A stretch of 64,000 nucleotides of DNA from JBBDWJ01 sp963824095 (GTDB lineage Bacteria > Acidobacteriota > Terriglobia > Bryobacterales > UBA6623), in assembly GCA_963824095.1 (NCBI GenBank), contig CAWGNS010000008.1:1860001-1924000 (forward strand), in the 5' to 3' direction. Below, piece after piece: positions 32,493-43,064 of the stretch; the stretch's first letter is position 1, and each line of letters begins with the position of its first letter. Made by a program: the position numbers and the translations under genes. The notes beneath the pieces were generated by a model. The model worked only from the letters and a program-made list of their open reading frames with translations, ran no database searches and was not told where the DNA came from.

Positions 32493-34586
32493 CTAGAACA
32501 CGTCGACCTGAATACCGCCGCGAATCCAGCGGCCCGGCTCGGGGAGCCCCTGAAACGCCTCAGTGTAGCTGTTGAGCAGGTTGGTGGCCTGCAGGAACGG
32601 CCGCCAGCGGCCAGCGCCGTAAAACAGCGAAGTGTCCCAGAGCGCCTTAGTCTGCTGCCACTCGCGGTTGAACACGCCGAGGCGCATCTTCACGTAGAAG
32701 CCCCCCGGCAACGGACCGCGGTAGATGGCGCTCAACTGCTGCAGGGGAAAGGTGAACACGTAGCGCGAGACGGCGTCTTGGGGCAGCAGGCGCGAGGCGC
32801 GGATGACCGTGAAGTTCGCCCCGATCTCCGCGCTGCTCTGCAAGCGCTGGCGGACCTCGATCTCGCCGCCGTGAAAATGCAACTCCTGAAAATTGCGGGA
32901 CTGGAAGATCTGCGAGCCGGCGTCGCGCACCCAGTCGATGGTGCCCTCCTCGCGGCGCTCAAACCAGGTGGCGGAAACGTGTGTACCGCCGCTGGAATAC
33001 CAATCCGCGCCGCCCTCGTAGTTCCAGGCGGACTCGGGCACCAAACCCGGGTTGCCGATGTTGAACGGGTCGTGGTGATACAGATCCGTGTAGGTCGGCA
33101 TGCGGAAGGCGTGGCCGATCTGGCCGCGAATCTTGAATCCGCCCCCGAGCCAGTAGCCCGCCGCCAGGCTGGGGCTGGTTTCGCCGCGCCACTTCCGCCA
33201 GACCTCTTCCCGAATGCCGAGGGAAAGATTGAGCCGTTCGGTCGGGCGCAGGTTCAGCACGAAAAAGGTGGCCGCCCGTTCGCGGCTGCGCTGGCCGATG
33301 ACGTTGCTGTCGATGGCCTCGGAGAGAAATGACGCGCCTCCGGTCCAGCGGGCCCAGTCGTTGATCGCGCCGTTCAACGCATAGTTCGCCTGATAGGTAT
33401 CGACGTGATGAAAGTTCTGCGACACCTCCGGCTGGTAGCGGTAGAGGATGAAGTGATCCTTGTGCCGCCGGAAGGCGAAGCTGAAACGATGCTGCAGTCC
33501 GTCGGGGTTGCGCCCGATGGTCTGGCTGGCCGAGAAAAACTTGGTGCCGGTCTGTTCCCACGAATCGCACGCGCAATAATAGCCGTCGGCGCCGAAAGGC
33601 CGGTCGTTGTAGGCGAACATCAGCGTCGTCGAACCGAACGAGTGGTCGAGGAACGACTCGCTGCTGACGGCGATGTTGCGGAAGTCGCGGCCGGGCTGGA
33701 AACCGGTCGAGAAATCGCGGGCAACGGAGGTCTGCTGACTCCAGCGCCCCAGCCGGAAGCCGCTGGTGGCCGAATAGCGGTTCCAGCCGTACTCTCCGAC
33801 ACCGCCCATCAGGCGCAGCTCGGCGGCCTCGGGTTTGTGGGTCACGAAGTTGATCGTGCCGCCCACCGCGTCCGACCCGTAGAGCGTCGCACCGCTGCCG
33901 TGCAGCACCTCCACCTGGGAGACGGACTCGAACGGCAGCGGCAGATCCAGGCTGTGGTGGCCGGTTTGCGCGTCGTTCATGCGCACGCCGTTCACCAGCA
34001 CCAGCACCTGGTCGAAGCTCGATCCGCGAATGGAGAGATCGGCCTGCGTGCCGTCTTGCCCGCGAGCGCGGATATCTACCGAGGAATCCTGCTTGAGAAC
34101 GTCGGCGAACGACCAGGCGGGGACATCGGGATCTTTGACCGGCAACACCTCCAGGCTGCGATCGACCTCCGAGAGTTCACGCGGTTCGGTGGTGCCGGTG
34201 ACGACAATCGGCGTTTCGATCCGCGTGCGGAGGTTGAGCCGCAGCACCGCCTCGCCCGCTGCCGGCACGTCAAAGGTCTTCCGCTCGAAATGCGTGGTGA
34301 GCACGACCGCCTGATGGGAACCGGGGTCGAGTCCGCAAGCTTGCGCAGCTCCCTCCAGGTCGGACACCAGTTCGCGGCCCTCCAGCAGAATGCGCGCCCC
34401 GCTGACCGCCAATCCGTCGGGATCGCGAACCTTGAGGTTCAGGCACTGGGCTCCGGCGGACGGCACGGCCGCCAACCCCAACACGGAAAGCGCCGCCAGC
34501 GTCCTGGCCAGGGCGGTGGAGTGGTGAAGAGCCCACGCGAGGACGCCGCGCATTCCCGGCGGATTCCGCCGCGGCAACTCGCGCAT
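32493..34586 (-). CDS. TonB-dependent outer-membrane receptor
   Basis: A ~697-residue receptor. After a signal peptide (ending SAGAQ) comes a carboxypeptidase-like domain (LKVRDPDGLAVSGARILLEG), a TonB-box-like ETPIVVTGT, then the plug (EVLPVKDPDVPAWSFADVLKQDSSVDIRARG, LSIRGSSFDQVLVLVNGVRMND, VEVLHGSGATLYGSDAVGGTINFVT) and a 22-strand barrel ending in VDVF with terminal Phe. The closest general type is BtuB/CirA-like; a substrate is not apparent and no periplasmic binding protein is adjacent. Starts at 34634 and 34553 are also possible. It lies downstream of and convergent to the symporter gene. Confidence 0.88.
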   Translation of the reverse strand: MRELPRRNPPGMRGVLAWALHHSTALARTLAALSVLGLAAVPSAGAQCLNLKVRDPDGLAVSGARILLEGRELVSDLEGAAQACGLDPGSHQAVVLTTHFERKTFDVPAAGEAVLRLNLRTRIETPIVVTGTTEPRELSEVDRSLEVLPVKDPDVPAWSFADVLKQDSSVDIRARGQDGTQADLSIRGSSFDQVLVLVNGVRMNDAQTGHHSLDLPLPFESVSQVEVLHGSGATLYGSDAVGGTINFVTHKPEAAELRLMGGVGEYGWNRYSATSGFRLGRWSQQTSVARDFSTGFQPGRDFRNIAVSSESFLDHSFGSTTLMFAYNDRPFGADGYYCACDSWEQTGTKFFSASQTIGRNPDGLQHRFSFAFRRHKDHFILYRYQPEVSQNFHHVDTYQANYALNGAINDWARWTGGASFLSEAIDSNVIGQRSRERAATFFVLNLRPTERLNLSLGIREEVWRKWRGETSPSLAAGYWLGGGFKIRGQIGHAFRMPTYTDLYHHDPFNIGNPGLVPESAWNYEGGADWYSSGGTHVSATWFERREEGTIDWVRDAGSQIFQSRNFQELHFHGGEIEVRQRLQSSAEIGANFTVIRASRLLPQDAVSRYVFTFPLQQLSAIYRGPLPGGFYVKMRLGVFNREWQQTKALWDTSLFYGAGRWRPFLQATNLLNSYTEAFQGLPEPGRWIRGGIQVDVF

Positions 34587-34842
34587 CGACGCAGGAGACC
34601 CTTCCCCATCACTTGAGAGGTCCAACAAACTCATATCCTCGCTCAGCGATTTCAGGAAGGAGTGACTAACCCTCGATTCTAACGAAACTCGGGCACGTGA
34701 ACCCGCGGCCGACGCGGGCCGGGATTCGGCGGAGCCCTGGGCAGGCCGGAGCCGTGCCCCAGCGGGGAACCGGCCCACGAGGCGCCAAACGCGGCGGCCG
34801 GGCGGTCCACGATATACTTTTGGGCGGCTTCAAGGAGCAGCT

Positions 34843-35553
34843 ATGGCGCAACTCTACGCTGGCACTTCCGGCTTCGCTTACCCGCAGTGGAAGCCGCAGT
34901 TTTACCCTGAGAAACTGCCGCAGAAGAAGTTCCTGGAGCACTACGCCACGCGCTTGAACGCGGTCGAGATCAACTACACGTTTCGCCGGACCCCCTCCGC
35001 CACGACGCTCGAAAGCTGGGTGCAAGCGACGCCCGAGGGCTTCTCGTTCTCGATCAAGGCCCACCAGCGGATTACCCACATTGCGCGCCTCAAGGAGGCT
35101 CGCGAGCCCACCGAATTCTTTCTGCACTCCATCGAGCCGTTGCGCGCGTCGAACCGGCTGGGCGTAGTGTTGTTTCAGCTTCCTCCCTACCTGCGCTGCG
35201 ACGTTGCCTTGCTGACGGACTTCCTTGCCGTACTACCCCAAGGTCTTCGCTACGCCTTCGAATTTCGTCACGCCTCGTGGCAAAGCGACGCGGTGTATGC
35301 CGAGCTGGAAAAACGTAACGTTTGTTACTGCCTGGCCGAGTCGGAAACGCTCGATCCCCCGGACGTGATCACCGCCGATTTCGTCTATTTTCGCCTGCGC
35401 AAGGCCGAGTACAGCGCCGAAGATCGGGAAGCCATCCGGGCCAGGACCGCGGACCTGCTGGCGGGCGGGAAGTCCGTGTTCCTGTTCTTCAAGCACGAAG
35501 ATACGCCCGAGGGGGCGCTGTACGCGGAGGAGATTCTGCGGGAGGTTGGCTAG
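34843..35553 (+). CDS. DUF72 (YecE-like) TIM-barrel protein
   Basis: A 236-residue protein with the DUF72 hallmarks: YAGTSGFAYPQWKPQFYPEKLPQKKFLEHYATRLNAVEINYTFRRTPS at the start, GFSFSIKAHQRITH, GVVLFQLPP, YAFEFRHASW and DFVYFRLRKAEYS. The family has a TIM-barrel fold related to endonuclease IV and no established activity. ATG 34843 has GGAG at 6 bases. It is convergent with the hspR end of the dnaK operon. Confidence 0.92.
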   Translation: MAQLYAGTSGFAYPQWKPQFYPEKLPQKKFLEHYATRLNAVEINYTFRRTPSATTLESWVQATPEGFSFSIKAHQRITHIARLKEAREPTEFFLHSIEPLRASNRLGVVLFQLPPYLRCDVALLTDFLAVLPQGLRYAFEFRHASWQSDAVYAELEKRNVCYCLAESETLDPPDVITADFVYFRLRKAEYSAEDREAIRARTADLLAGGKSVFLFFKHEDTPEGALYAEEILREVG

Positions 35554-35601
35554 CGGGCTGTGCGGCAATGATGCCGCGAGATTCGAGCCGAAGCCGGCGC
35601 G

Positions 35602-36030
35602 CTACGAAGAGGATGCGCGGCGCCTTCTGGGCGACTCTTCTTTGTCTTTGTCGCGGACCGGCGCGCTTCGCGAAATCGGGATCAGCGAGGTGGAGAAGGT
35701 GTCGGGCGGCTCGCTGGGCAACTTGCCCATGGCCTCGGTCACGTAAGACACGAAGTCCTGCATCTGCCGCTGCATCTCCTCCATCTTGGTGCGCATATTG
35801 AGGATGATCTCGACGCCGGCCAGGTTGACGCCCAGATCGCGCGTGAGCGAGAGGATCACTTCGAGCTGCTCGATGTCGGTGTCGGTGTAGAGGCGCGTAT
35901 TGCCGTCGGTGCGGGAGGGCTTGAGCAACCCTTCCCGCTCGTAGAGGCGCAGCGTTTGCGGATGGATGCCGAACTGGTCGGCGACCACCGAGATCGTGTA
36001 CGTTCCGCGAGTTCGTTTGCGGCGCGCCAT
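35602..36030 (-). CDS. hspR: HspR-type MerR-family heat-shock repressor
   Basis: A 142-residue MerR-like protein: helix-turn-helix TYTISVVADQFGIHPQTLRLYEREGLLKPSRTDGNTRLYTDTDIEQL (about 10-57), then a coiled-coil dimerisation helix and a basic disordered tail. HspR proteins repress dnaK operons and use DnaK as a co-repressor. It lies one base after dnaJ as the last gene of dnaK-dnaJ-hspR, the arrangement seen in Actinobacteria and other HspR-regulated lineages. The inverted repeat over the dnaK promoter (39521-39544) is a plausible target. Confidence 0.9.
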   Translation of the reverse strand: MARRKRTRGTYTISVVADQFGIHPQTLRLYEREGLLKPSRTDGNTRLYTDTDIEQLEVILSLTRDLGVNLAGVEIILNMRTKMEEMQRQMQDFVSYVTEAMGKLPSEPPDTFSTSLIPISRSAPVRDKDKEESPRRRRASSS

Positions 36031-36031
36031 C

Positions 36032-37204
36032 TCAGATCTTGTCCCACAGTCCCGCGCGCGGATCTTCGAGGTTCAGCTCGCCGAATTTCCGCAGCAGATC
36101 TTTCGAAGACTCGTCGGGAACCGGCGGGACCACGATTTTCACTTCCACGTATTGGTCGCCGCGCCGATTGGTGCGGTGGTTCAACACACCTTTTTCCCGC
36201 AGCCGGAAGGTCTTGCCCGAACTGGTGGCGGGCGGGATCTTTAACAAGGCCTTGCCGTCGATGGTGGGAACCTCGATTTTGGACCCCAACACCGCCTCTC
36301 CGATGCTGATGGGCACCGAGACGTAGATGTCGTCCGCCTTGCGCTCAAACAAGGGGTGCGAGCCGACCCGCGTGACGATGTAGAGATCCCCGGCGGGTTG
36401 GCCCTGGCGGCCGGCGTTGCCCTTTTTGGGGACCCGCAGCCGCGAGCCGTTTTGCGCGCCCGGCGGGATACGTACTTCGACCGTCTCGTTGCGGCCGACG
36501 CGCCCCTCGCCGTTACACACCGGACACGTGCTGCGAACCTGGCCCCGCCCCTGGCAGCGTGGGCAGGTCAGGTTGAAGCGCATGTTGCCGACGGTCTGGT
36601 TGACCTGGCCGCTGCCGTTGCACTCGGTGCAGACGAACGAGCCACTGCTGGTCGCCCCGGCGCCGCCGCACTGCGCGCACCGCTCGTGACGGAACACTTG
36701 CAGTCGAACGGTGGTGCCCCGGATGGCGTCCCAGAAACCGATATCGACGGAATATTCGAGGTCCTCACCCGGCTCGGCGGCGGGTGGTTTGGCGGCGCCG
36801 CGGCCGCCGCCCTGCCGGAAGAACTGCGAGAAGACATCGCCGAAGCCGCCCCACGAGCCGCTGCGCCCGTGCGCGGCTCCTCCCGGCCCCGACGCCTCGG
36901 AAAAGTCGAAGCCGCTGAAGCCGAAGTCGGAAGCCTTTCCGCCCTGGGCGCCCGCGCCCGGATAGGCGCCGGCATCCGAGTAGAACCCGAACTGGTCGTA
37001 CATCTGGCGCTTTTTCTTGTCGCTGAGGATGTCGTTGGCTTCCTGAATATCTTTGAAGCGTTCCTCGGCGGACTTGTCGCCCGGGTTGACGTCGGGATGG
37101 TACTTGCGTGCCAGACGGCGGTACGCCTTCTTGACGTCCTCCGCCGAAGCGTCCCGGCTGATGCCGAGGACCTTGTAGTAGTCTTTGTGTTCTGTTGCAG
37201 GCAC
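36032..37204 (-). CDS. dnaJ: Chaperone DnaJ (type I)
   Basis: The 390-residue co-chaperone has a J domain (DYYKVLGISRDASAEDVKKAYRRLARKYHPDVNPG, HPD present), a glycine-rich linker, a zinc domain with four CxxCxGxG-type repeats (CAQCGGAG, CTECNGSG, CPRCQGRG, CPVCNGEG) and the C-terminal substrate domain. It stimulates DnaK. GTG 37204 (product begins MPATEHKDYY) is chosen because the J domain starts there; an upstream ATG at 37267 would add 21 unusual residues. No grpE lies between dnaK and dnaJ. Confidence 0.93.
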   Translation of the reverse strand: MPATEHKDYYKVLGISRDASAEDVKKAYRRLARKYHPDVNPGDKSAEERFKDIQEANDILSDKKKRQMYDQFGFYSDAGAYPGAGAQGGKASDFGFSGFDFSEASGPGGAAHGRSGSWGGFGDVFSQFFRQGGGRGAAKPPAAEPGEDLEYSVDIGFWDAIRGTTVRLQVFRHERCAQCGGAGATSSGSFVCTECNGSGQVNQTVGNMRFNLTCPRCQGRGQVRSTCPVCNGEGRVGRNETVEVRIPPGAQNGSRLRVPKKGNAGRQGQPAGDLYIVTRVGSHPLFERKADDIYVSVPISIGEAVLGSKIEVPTIDGKALLKIPPATSSGKTFRLREKGVLNHRTNRRGDQYVEVKIVVPPVPDESSKDLLRKFGELNLEDPRAGLWDKI

Positions 37205-37360
37205 CTTGAACCCAGCCGTCCCACCTAGCCGTCTCAGAACCGGGAGTCCGGCGCGCGCGATCTCCATCCTAGCGGAGGAAATCCGATTCCCGCCGAACTC
37301 GCCGGGCGGAAGGCTCCACCCCGCGGCGGAACCTTCGAGAAACACCCTGTGCTGCGCGAC

Positions 37361-37399
37361 GCCACCACTCAGAGCCGCAGTCGTTAGCCCGCGCTGAGT
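37361..37399 (-). repeat. REP-like palindrome, copy 4
   Basis: The minus strand reads CTCAGCGCGGGCTAACGACT then GCGGCTCTGAGTGGTGGCG, a diverged copy of 24543-24582 with a weakened stem. A further degenerate relative (CAAGCTGACGCTTGTGGCTC) follows at 37454-37473. Both lie in the 296-base dnaK-dnaJ gap. Confidence 0.6.
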
Positions 37400-37500
37400 G
37401 CTTGGCGCCGCCGCCATCAACAAACGCTCGCCACAAAAGCCGGCAGCTCAGCCCAAGCTGACGCTTGTGGCTCTGAATAGCAAGCGCCGGCCGTTAGCCG

Positions 37501-39435
<1,935 letters not shown>

Positions 39436-39520
39436 AAGATGTCAATCCCTCCTTGTTGCCCACACCCAGACCCACCTGGCCGCCGGTGCGGAAGCGTCAG
39501 GACCATCAGGGTCCCTTTAG

Positions 39521-39544
39521 CTCAAATTTAGTATGAAATTTTAG
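39521..39544 (-). promoter_or_regulatory. Inverted-repeat operator over the dnaK -10 region
   Basis: CTCAAATTT (39521-39529) and AAATTTTAG (39536-39544) are inverted around AGTATG, 8 of 9 positions pairing. The 6-base centre is exactly the -10 element on the minus strand. It differs from the CIRCE repeat of HrcA and only loosely resembles the HAIR element of HspR (CTTGAGT-N7-ACTCAAG), but position and symmetry fit an HspR operator. Confidence 0.6.
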
Positions 39545-39558
39545 TGCCTCATTGTCAA
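39530..39558 (-). promoter_or_regulatory. dnaK promoter
   Basis: On the minus strand TTGACA (39553-39558) and CATACT (39530-39535) are separated by 17 bases. This is a housekeeping-sigma type promoter, consistent with repressor control of heat-shock genes. Confidence 0.7.
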
Positions 39559-39957
39559 CCTATAGATGCGCTATGCTTCAGCTAGGTTGCAGGGGTTGCT
39601 CTTCCAATGGACTCCGGGCGCCGCCTCCGCCGGTTTCACGTGTTCGGGATTGACAGAAATTATGCATTCTTTTCAATGGGTTACGAAATCTTCCGGGCTT
39701 CCTTAGGCCGTTTCGGAGTGCGATCTGCGGCTAGCCCGAATGCGACGGTCGGCGAACGATTGGTAATGAAAATTACGTGCTTGGCAAGGATCACTGGGAT
39801 CCGGTACAACGGTTGAGAAAGGTGCAGAAGGCAAGCAGAAGGCAAAGGGCAGGCAAGGACAAGGAACGGGTGAGAGGCTAGGCAAGTTGGCTGGCTGCTC
39901 ACCGGGGACGCTCCTAGCGTGTCCGTACCTGGGCGACCAAGAGGGGGGAGCAATCGG
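39559..39957. other. Intergenic region between dnaK promoter and thiE
   Basis: About 400 bases with no supported gene. 39640-39800 is AT-richer than its surroundings, and 39817-39870 holds purine-rich low-complexity text (AAGGCAAGCAGAAGGCAAAG) like that at 16220-16262. No thiamine riboswitch core is visible before thiE. Confidence 0.4.
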
Positions 39958-40608
39958 GTGCGCGGCCCTGGGTTTCGTATGCACCTGTACTACATCACCG
40001 ACGCCAAGCAACTTACGGGCCCCGTGCTGCGGAGCATCGAGCGCGCCCTGCGAGCCGGGGTTGACCTGGTGCAGATCCGCGAGAAGGGCTCAAGCGTCCG
40101 TGAGATTTTCGAACTGACCCGGAGCGCGGTGGAGTTGGCCCGTGGAACCAGCGCGAAGGTTCTGGTCAATTCGCGCGTCGACGTGGCCCTGGCCGCAGGC
40201 GCTCACGGCGTGCACCTGCCGTCGGATGCGGTGTCCCCGGTGGCGGTCCGCTCGGTCGCGCCGCGCGGGTTCGTGGTGGGCGTATCCTGCCACGTCGTGG
40301 GCGAGGTACGCCGGGCCGCGGCCGAAGGCGCGGACTTTGCCGTCTTTGGTCCCGTCTTCGAGACCGCTTCGAAACGCGCTTACGGTCCGCCGCAGGGCTT
40401 GCGGCAATTGGAGGAAGCCTGTGGCGCGGCGGACATTCCCGTCCTGGCCCTGGGGGGGGTCAACCTGGAGAACGCCGCAGAGTGTCTGGCGACGAGCGCC
40501 GCAGGAATTGCGGGAATTTCCTTGTTTCAGAGGGACGGGAATCTTAGTGCAGCGATAGCAACGTTGCGGAAGTTGGCGTCCCCCGCTCCGAAACCTCCCT
40601 CGCTCTAA
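39958..40608 (+). CDS. thiE: Thiamine-phosphate synthase
   Basis: A 216-residue TIM barrel that joins hydroxymethylpyrimidine diphosphate with thiazole phosphate. Features are LYYITDAKQL, VDLVQIREKGSS, VLVNSRVDVALAAGAHGVHLPS, VVGVSCHVVGEVRRAAAEGADFAVFGPVF and PVLALGGVNLENAAEC. GTG 39958 has GGGGAG at 7 bases and is preferred; ATG 39979 lacks a ribosome site. A TenI-like protein is the alternative, since no other thi gene is adjacent and the C-terminus is variable. Confidence 0.85.
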   Translation: MRGPGFRMHLYYITDAKQLTGPVLRSIERALRAGVDLVQIREKGSSVREIFELTRSAVELARGTSAKVLVNSRVDVALAAGAHGVHLPSDAVSPVAVRSVAPRGFVVGVSCHVVGEVRRAAAEGADFAVFGPVFETASKRAYGPPQGLRQLEEACGAADIPVLALGGVNLENAAECLATSAAGIAGISLFQRDGNLSAAIATLRKLASPAPKPPSL

Positions 40609-40769
40609 GTTCTCCCCGGACGGAGGATCCGCGGGAGCAAACCTACTGGACGAGAACGGGGGCACCGGACCAAACAGTTTTCCCAACCAACCAGAGTGCC
40701 GATCCAGCGCCACCCCACCGTTCCCGCCGTCGCCCCGAACGACGGCAGGCCCCTTCTGCTGCCTGAGAC

Positions 40770-41516
40770 CTAGTAAGTGATGCTCATCGCCACGCCGCCA
40801 AGATGGCCCGTGAAGAAAGTGATTCCGTTGTTGCCGTACTTTCGGAGCGAATCATTGCCCGTGATGTAGTTCCAGAAGGGCGATATGGTGACTTTGCTGC
40901 CGACCGGCAGGTCGAGCGATGCACCCAGGATGACGTCGGAAACGGTCGTCACGTCGATCCATTGCCCTTGGTTGATACCGAGCGACGCCGACAGGTTCAG
41001 CGCCATTCCTTTCGGCAGCGGGACGCCATGGCCGATACCGAAGTTGTAGTACATGCCATCGCCGTTGTGCATGTCGCCGTAGACGGCAACATGGGGCTGC
41101 AGAATCGTGTCGTACGACAGCGTCCCATAGATCTCGTTGGTGTAGCGCCCATCGTTCAAATTCGGGAAGGCGTAGTTGATCCAGCCGACGCTGGCGGAAA
41201 GTTTCTCGGTGATCGGGATGGCGTAGTCCACCGTGAAATCATGCTCGGTCCAGTGATTTCCGGCTATCCCGCTATCCCCGAAGCCGATGTCGGAAAACTG
41301 GCTCCACGAGGATATGGTCAGGTTCTTGTACCCGAAAGACAAACCCGGTTGGAAGGACGCGTTGTTGTTCAGGTTCTGGCCGCGCCAGATATATTTGTTC
41401 ACGAATGTACTGCTGAACGACACGCTCCAAGGTTTCTCATCTTGCGCTGGCAGATTCACGGCGCCCAAACCCATAGCCAACATGGCTCCAGCGACAAAGC
41501 CTGCGATGCGTTTCAT
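40770..41516 (-). CDS. Outer-membrane beta-barrel protein (TorF/Gcw_chp-like)
   Basis: A 248-residue exported protein: signal peptide about 1-24, then alternating strands such as WSVSFSSTFVNKYIWRGQNLNN, SFQPGLSFGYKNLTISSWSQFSD and HDFTVDYAIPITEKLSASVGWINYAFP, ending in an aromatic residue (AMSITY). The VNKYIWRGQ start matches the family of small barrels annotated Gcw_chp/TorF. Function unknown; such proteins are often taken as porins. GGAGAG lies before ATG 41516. It is on its own. Confidence 0.75.
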   Translation of the reverse strand: MKRIAGFVAGAMLAMGLGAVNLPAQDEKPWSVSFSSTFVNKYIWRGQNLNNNASFQPGLSFGYKNLTISSWSQFSDIGFGDSGIAGNHWTEHDFTVDYAIPITEKLSASVGWINYAFPNLNDGRYTNEIYGTLSYDTILQPHVAVYGDMHNGDGMYYNFGIGHGVPLPKGMALNLSASLGINQGQWIDVTTVSDVILGASLDLPVGSKVTISPFWNYITGNDSLRKYGNNGITFFTGHLGGVAMSITY

Positions 41517-41582
41517 TGAATATCTCTCCTTCCGATCTCATATATCGACCGTCATGCCCATTTTGAGGCTGCAAAATCGCCG

Positions 41583-41620
41583 AGCCCTGCCGCTCGGACG
41601 AAGCGGAAAGCGGGCTTTTT
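41583..41620 (+). terminator. Orphan intrinsic-terminator-like hairpin
   Basis: AGCCC and CCGCT (41583-41594) pair with AGCGG and GGGCT (41602-41616) across an internal loop, followed by five T. It reads on the plus strand, where no gene lies upstream; on the minus strand it falls in the leader of the outer-membrane protein. Confidence 0.35.
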
Positions 41621-41961
41621 GGGGTCGGCTACAGGGCCATCAGGCACGCATCGCGGAGCGCCTGCGCATTATCCATCGATTGGAAAGCAGTACGACTTGA
41701 ACCTCCACTACACTCTATGGGAGCCTTCCCAAGGGGGCAAGAAGATAATTTTTATCGTGAGAATCCAAAATGCTTAGTTAAAAAACTATCGTGATTACAG
41801 ATAGATAGAGCTTGCCGCCGGCTTCGTCGGACAACCAACGAACCAGCGGGGCAGGGAACGGCTGTGCCGTCAGGAGCCGGCAACGCGGCAAGGGAGGCGA
41901 GATTTTTTGTTCGAGAGCTGCCGGACCAACAACCGTCCAGCGCGGCCCGGCCGGGGCCGCC
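41621..41961. other. Intergenic region between outer-membrane protein and FecR-like gene
   Basis: About 340 bases without a supported gene. 41735-41815 is AT-rich (AAGATAATTTTTATCGTGAG, TTAGTTAAAAAACTATCGTG), containing a TATCGTGA word twice; otherwise nothing recognisable. Confidence 0.4.
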
Positions 41962-42780
41962 TCAGCGCGCTTGCAGGCGGCTGGAACGGGGACCGGTAAA
42001 GGCAACGATACTGCGGCGGTTCGTCACCCTCGGTAAGACACAGTCGAGGCCGGTGACCGGGCAATCCCGGTGAGCGTTGCAGCGCAAGCGGGTTGGCAGC
42101 ACGGGCGCCACGGCCGGATCGCTTTGCCCCAGGGTGGAGAGGCGTTGTCCGGTATCGCCGACCCGCGTCCACTCGTCCAACAGGGCGAAATCGGAGCGAT
42201 GCAGTTTCTCGATCGGTAGCGGTTCGGCGCTTTCGGCCCACCGCATCGCGCGCTCTGGCTTTAGCAGGTATCGCTGTTGCCCGGTGGAGACGCTGGCCTT
42301 GCCCCGGAACACTTCGATCGCCGGCGTGCTGTCGATACGATTCTTCAAGCGGTAGAGGCCATTCCCGTCGAAGCGAATCGCAGCGCCGGCTAGCTCGACT
42401 TCGACGGCGCCGCTATCCACCCTGCGCCGGACTTCCACCGTGCACGAACCCGACACCAGCCGGATGTGGGCGTTGGTGAGCTGCGCCGTCAGCATTTCGA
42501 TCTCGGCACCGGTATCCAGGCGTACCAGCACGTCCGGCACGAGCATCAACTCCACGCGGCCTCGCTCGGCGTGAAGCCTCTGCCCTTCCCGGAGGTGAAC
42601 GAAATGTGCGGGGTCGTAAAGGAGCGGCGCGTCGTTGATCAGGACGTGCCCCTCGGAGTAGAGCACGAGGCCCGCGACGGCTGAGATCACGGGCTGCGCC
42701 CCGGCGGGAACCAGCGCGCTGGCGAATAGCACTGCAAACAAGGCCGGCAGGCGCAGACTTGCCCGAGCGTGATTCATCAT
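41962..42780 (-). CDS. Secreted FecR-like domain protein, paralogue 2
   Basis: A 272-residue exported protein with a signal peptide (about 1-29, SLRLPALFAVLFASALVPAGA) and a FecR-like domain: ISAVAGLVLYSEGHVLINDAPL, HLREGQRLHAERGRVELMLVPDVLVRLDTGAEIEM, IRLVSGSCTVEVRRR. It aligns with the product of 28109-28840 in this part. Beyond residue 190 the C-terminus differs and carries four Cys-containing positions (RLRCNAHRDCPVTGLDCVLP). Start 42780 begins with two Met codons; an upstream ATG at 42822 is possible. It is divergent from the dehydrogenase gene. Confidence 0.7.
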   Translation of the reverse strand: MMNHARASLRLPALFAVLFASALVPAGAQPVISAVAGLVLYSEGHVLINDAPLLYDPAHFVHLREGQRLHAERGRVELMLVPDVLVRLDTGAEIEMLTAQLTNAHIRLVSGSCTVEVRRRVDSGAVEVELAGAAIRFDGNGLYRLKNRIDSTPAIEVFRGKASVSTGQQRYLLKPERAMRWAESAEPLPIEKLHRSDFALLDEWTRVGDTGQRLSTLGQSDPAVAPVLPTRLRCNAHRDCPVTGLDCVLPRVTNRRSIVAFTGPRSSRLQAR

Positions 42781-43064
42781 GATTCGAGCGGCAAACGGGG
42801 CCGCTGTCTTTCGCGTTTCCATTCTACTGCCACGGCGGCCCGAGTGCACACGAAATCTATATCTCCCCTCAGAATGGCGCCGTGCGAAGCTGTATTCGAT
42901 ATTTGGAAGGGAAGCTTGGCAGGGTTTGAAGAAGGACCGCCGCGCCCTTTTCCGCCGGGGCCGGGCGCGTCTAGCCTCGGGGCATTCTGGAGCAACTTGG
43001 CGGCAAATCCCGCCCACGGCCTGCCTTCGCGGCGAGCCTGCCCTATGGCACAATGGTGGTCCCT

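Noticed and set aside
30612..33332. Very long plus-strand frame across the symporter and the TonB receptor
   Set aside because: It runs out of frame through two clearly identified genes and is an effect of high GC content, without recognisable domains.
39850..39960. Possible thiamine riboswitch upstream of thiE
   Set aside because: No CTGAGA or ACCTGATCTGG-type core is present in the upstream region.
41670..41700. tRNA-like GGAGGTTCAAGTCG on the minus strand
   Set aside because: The T-stem does not close and no acceptor or anticodon stem can be drawn.
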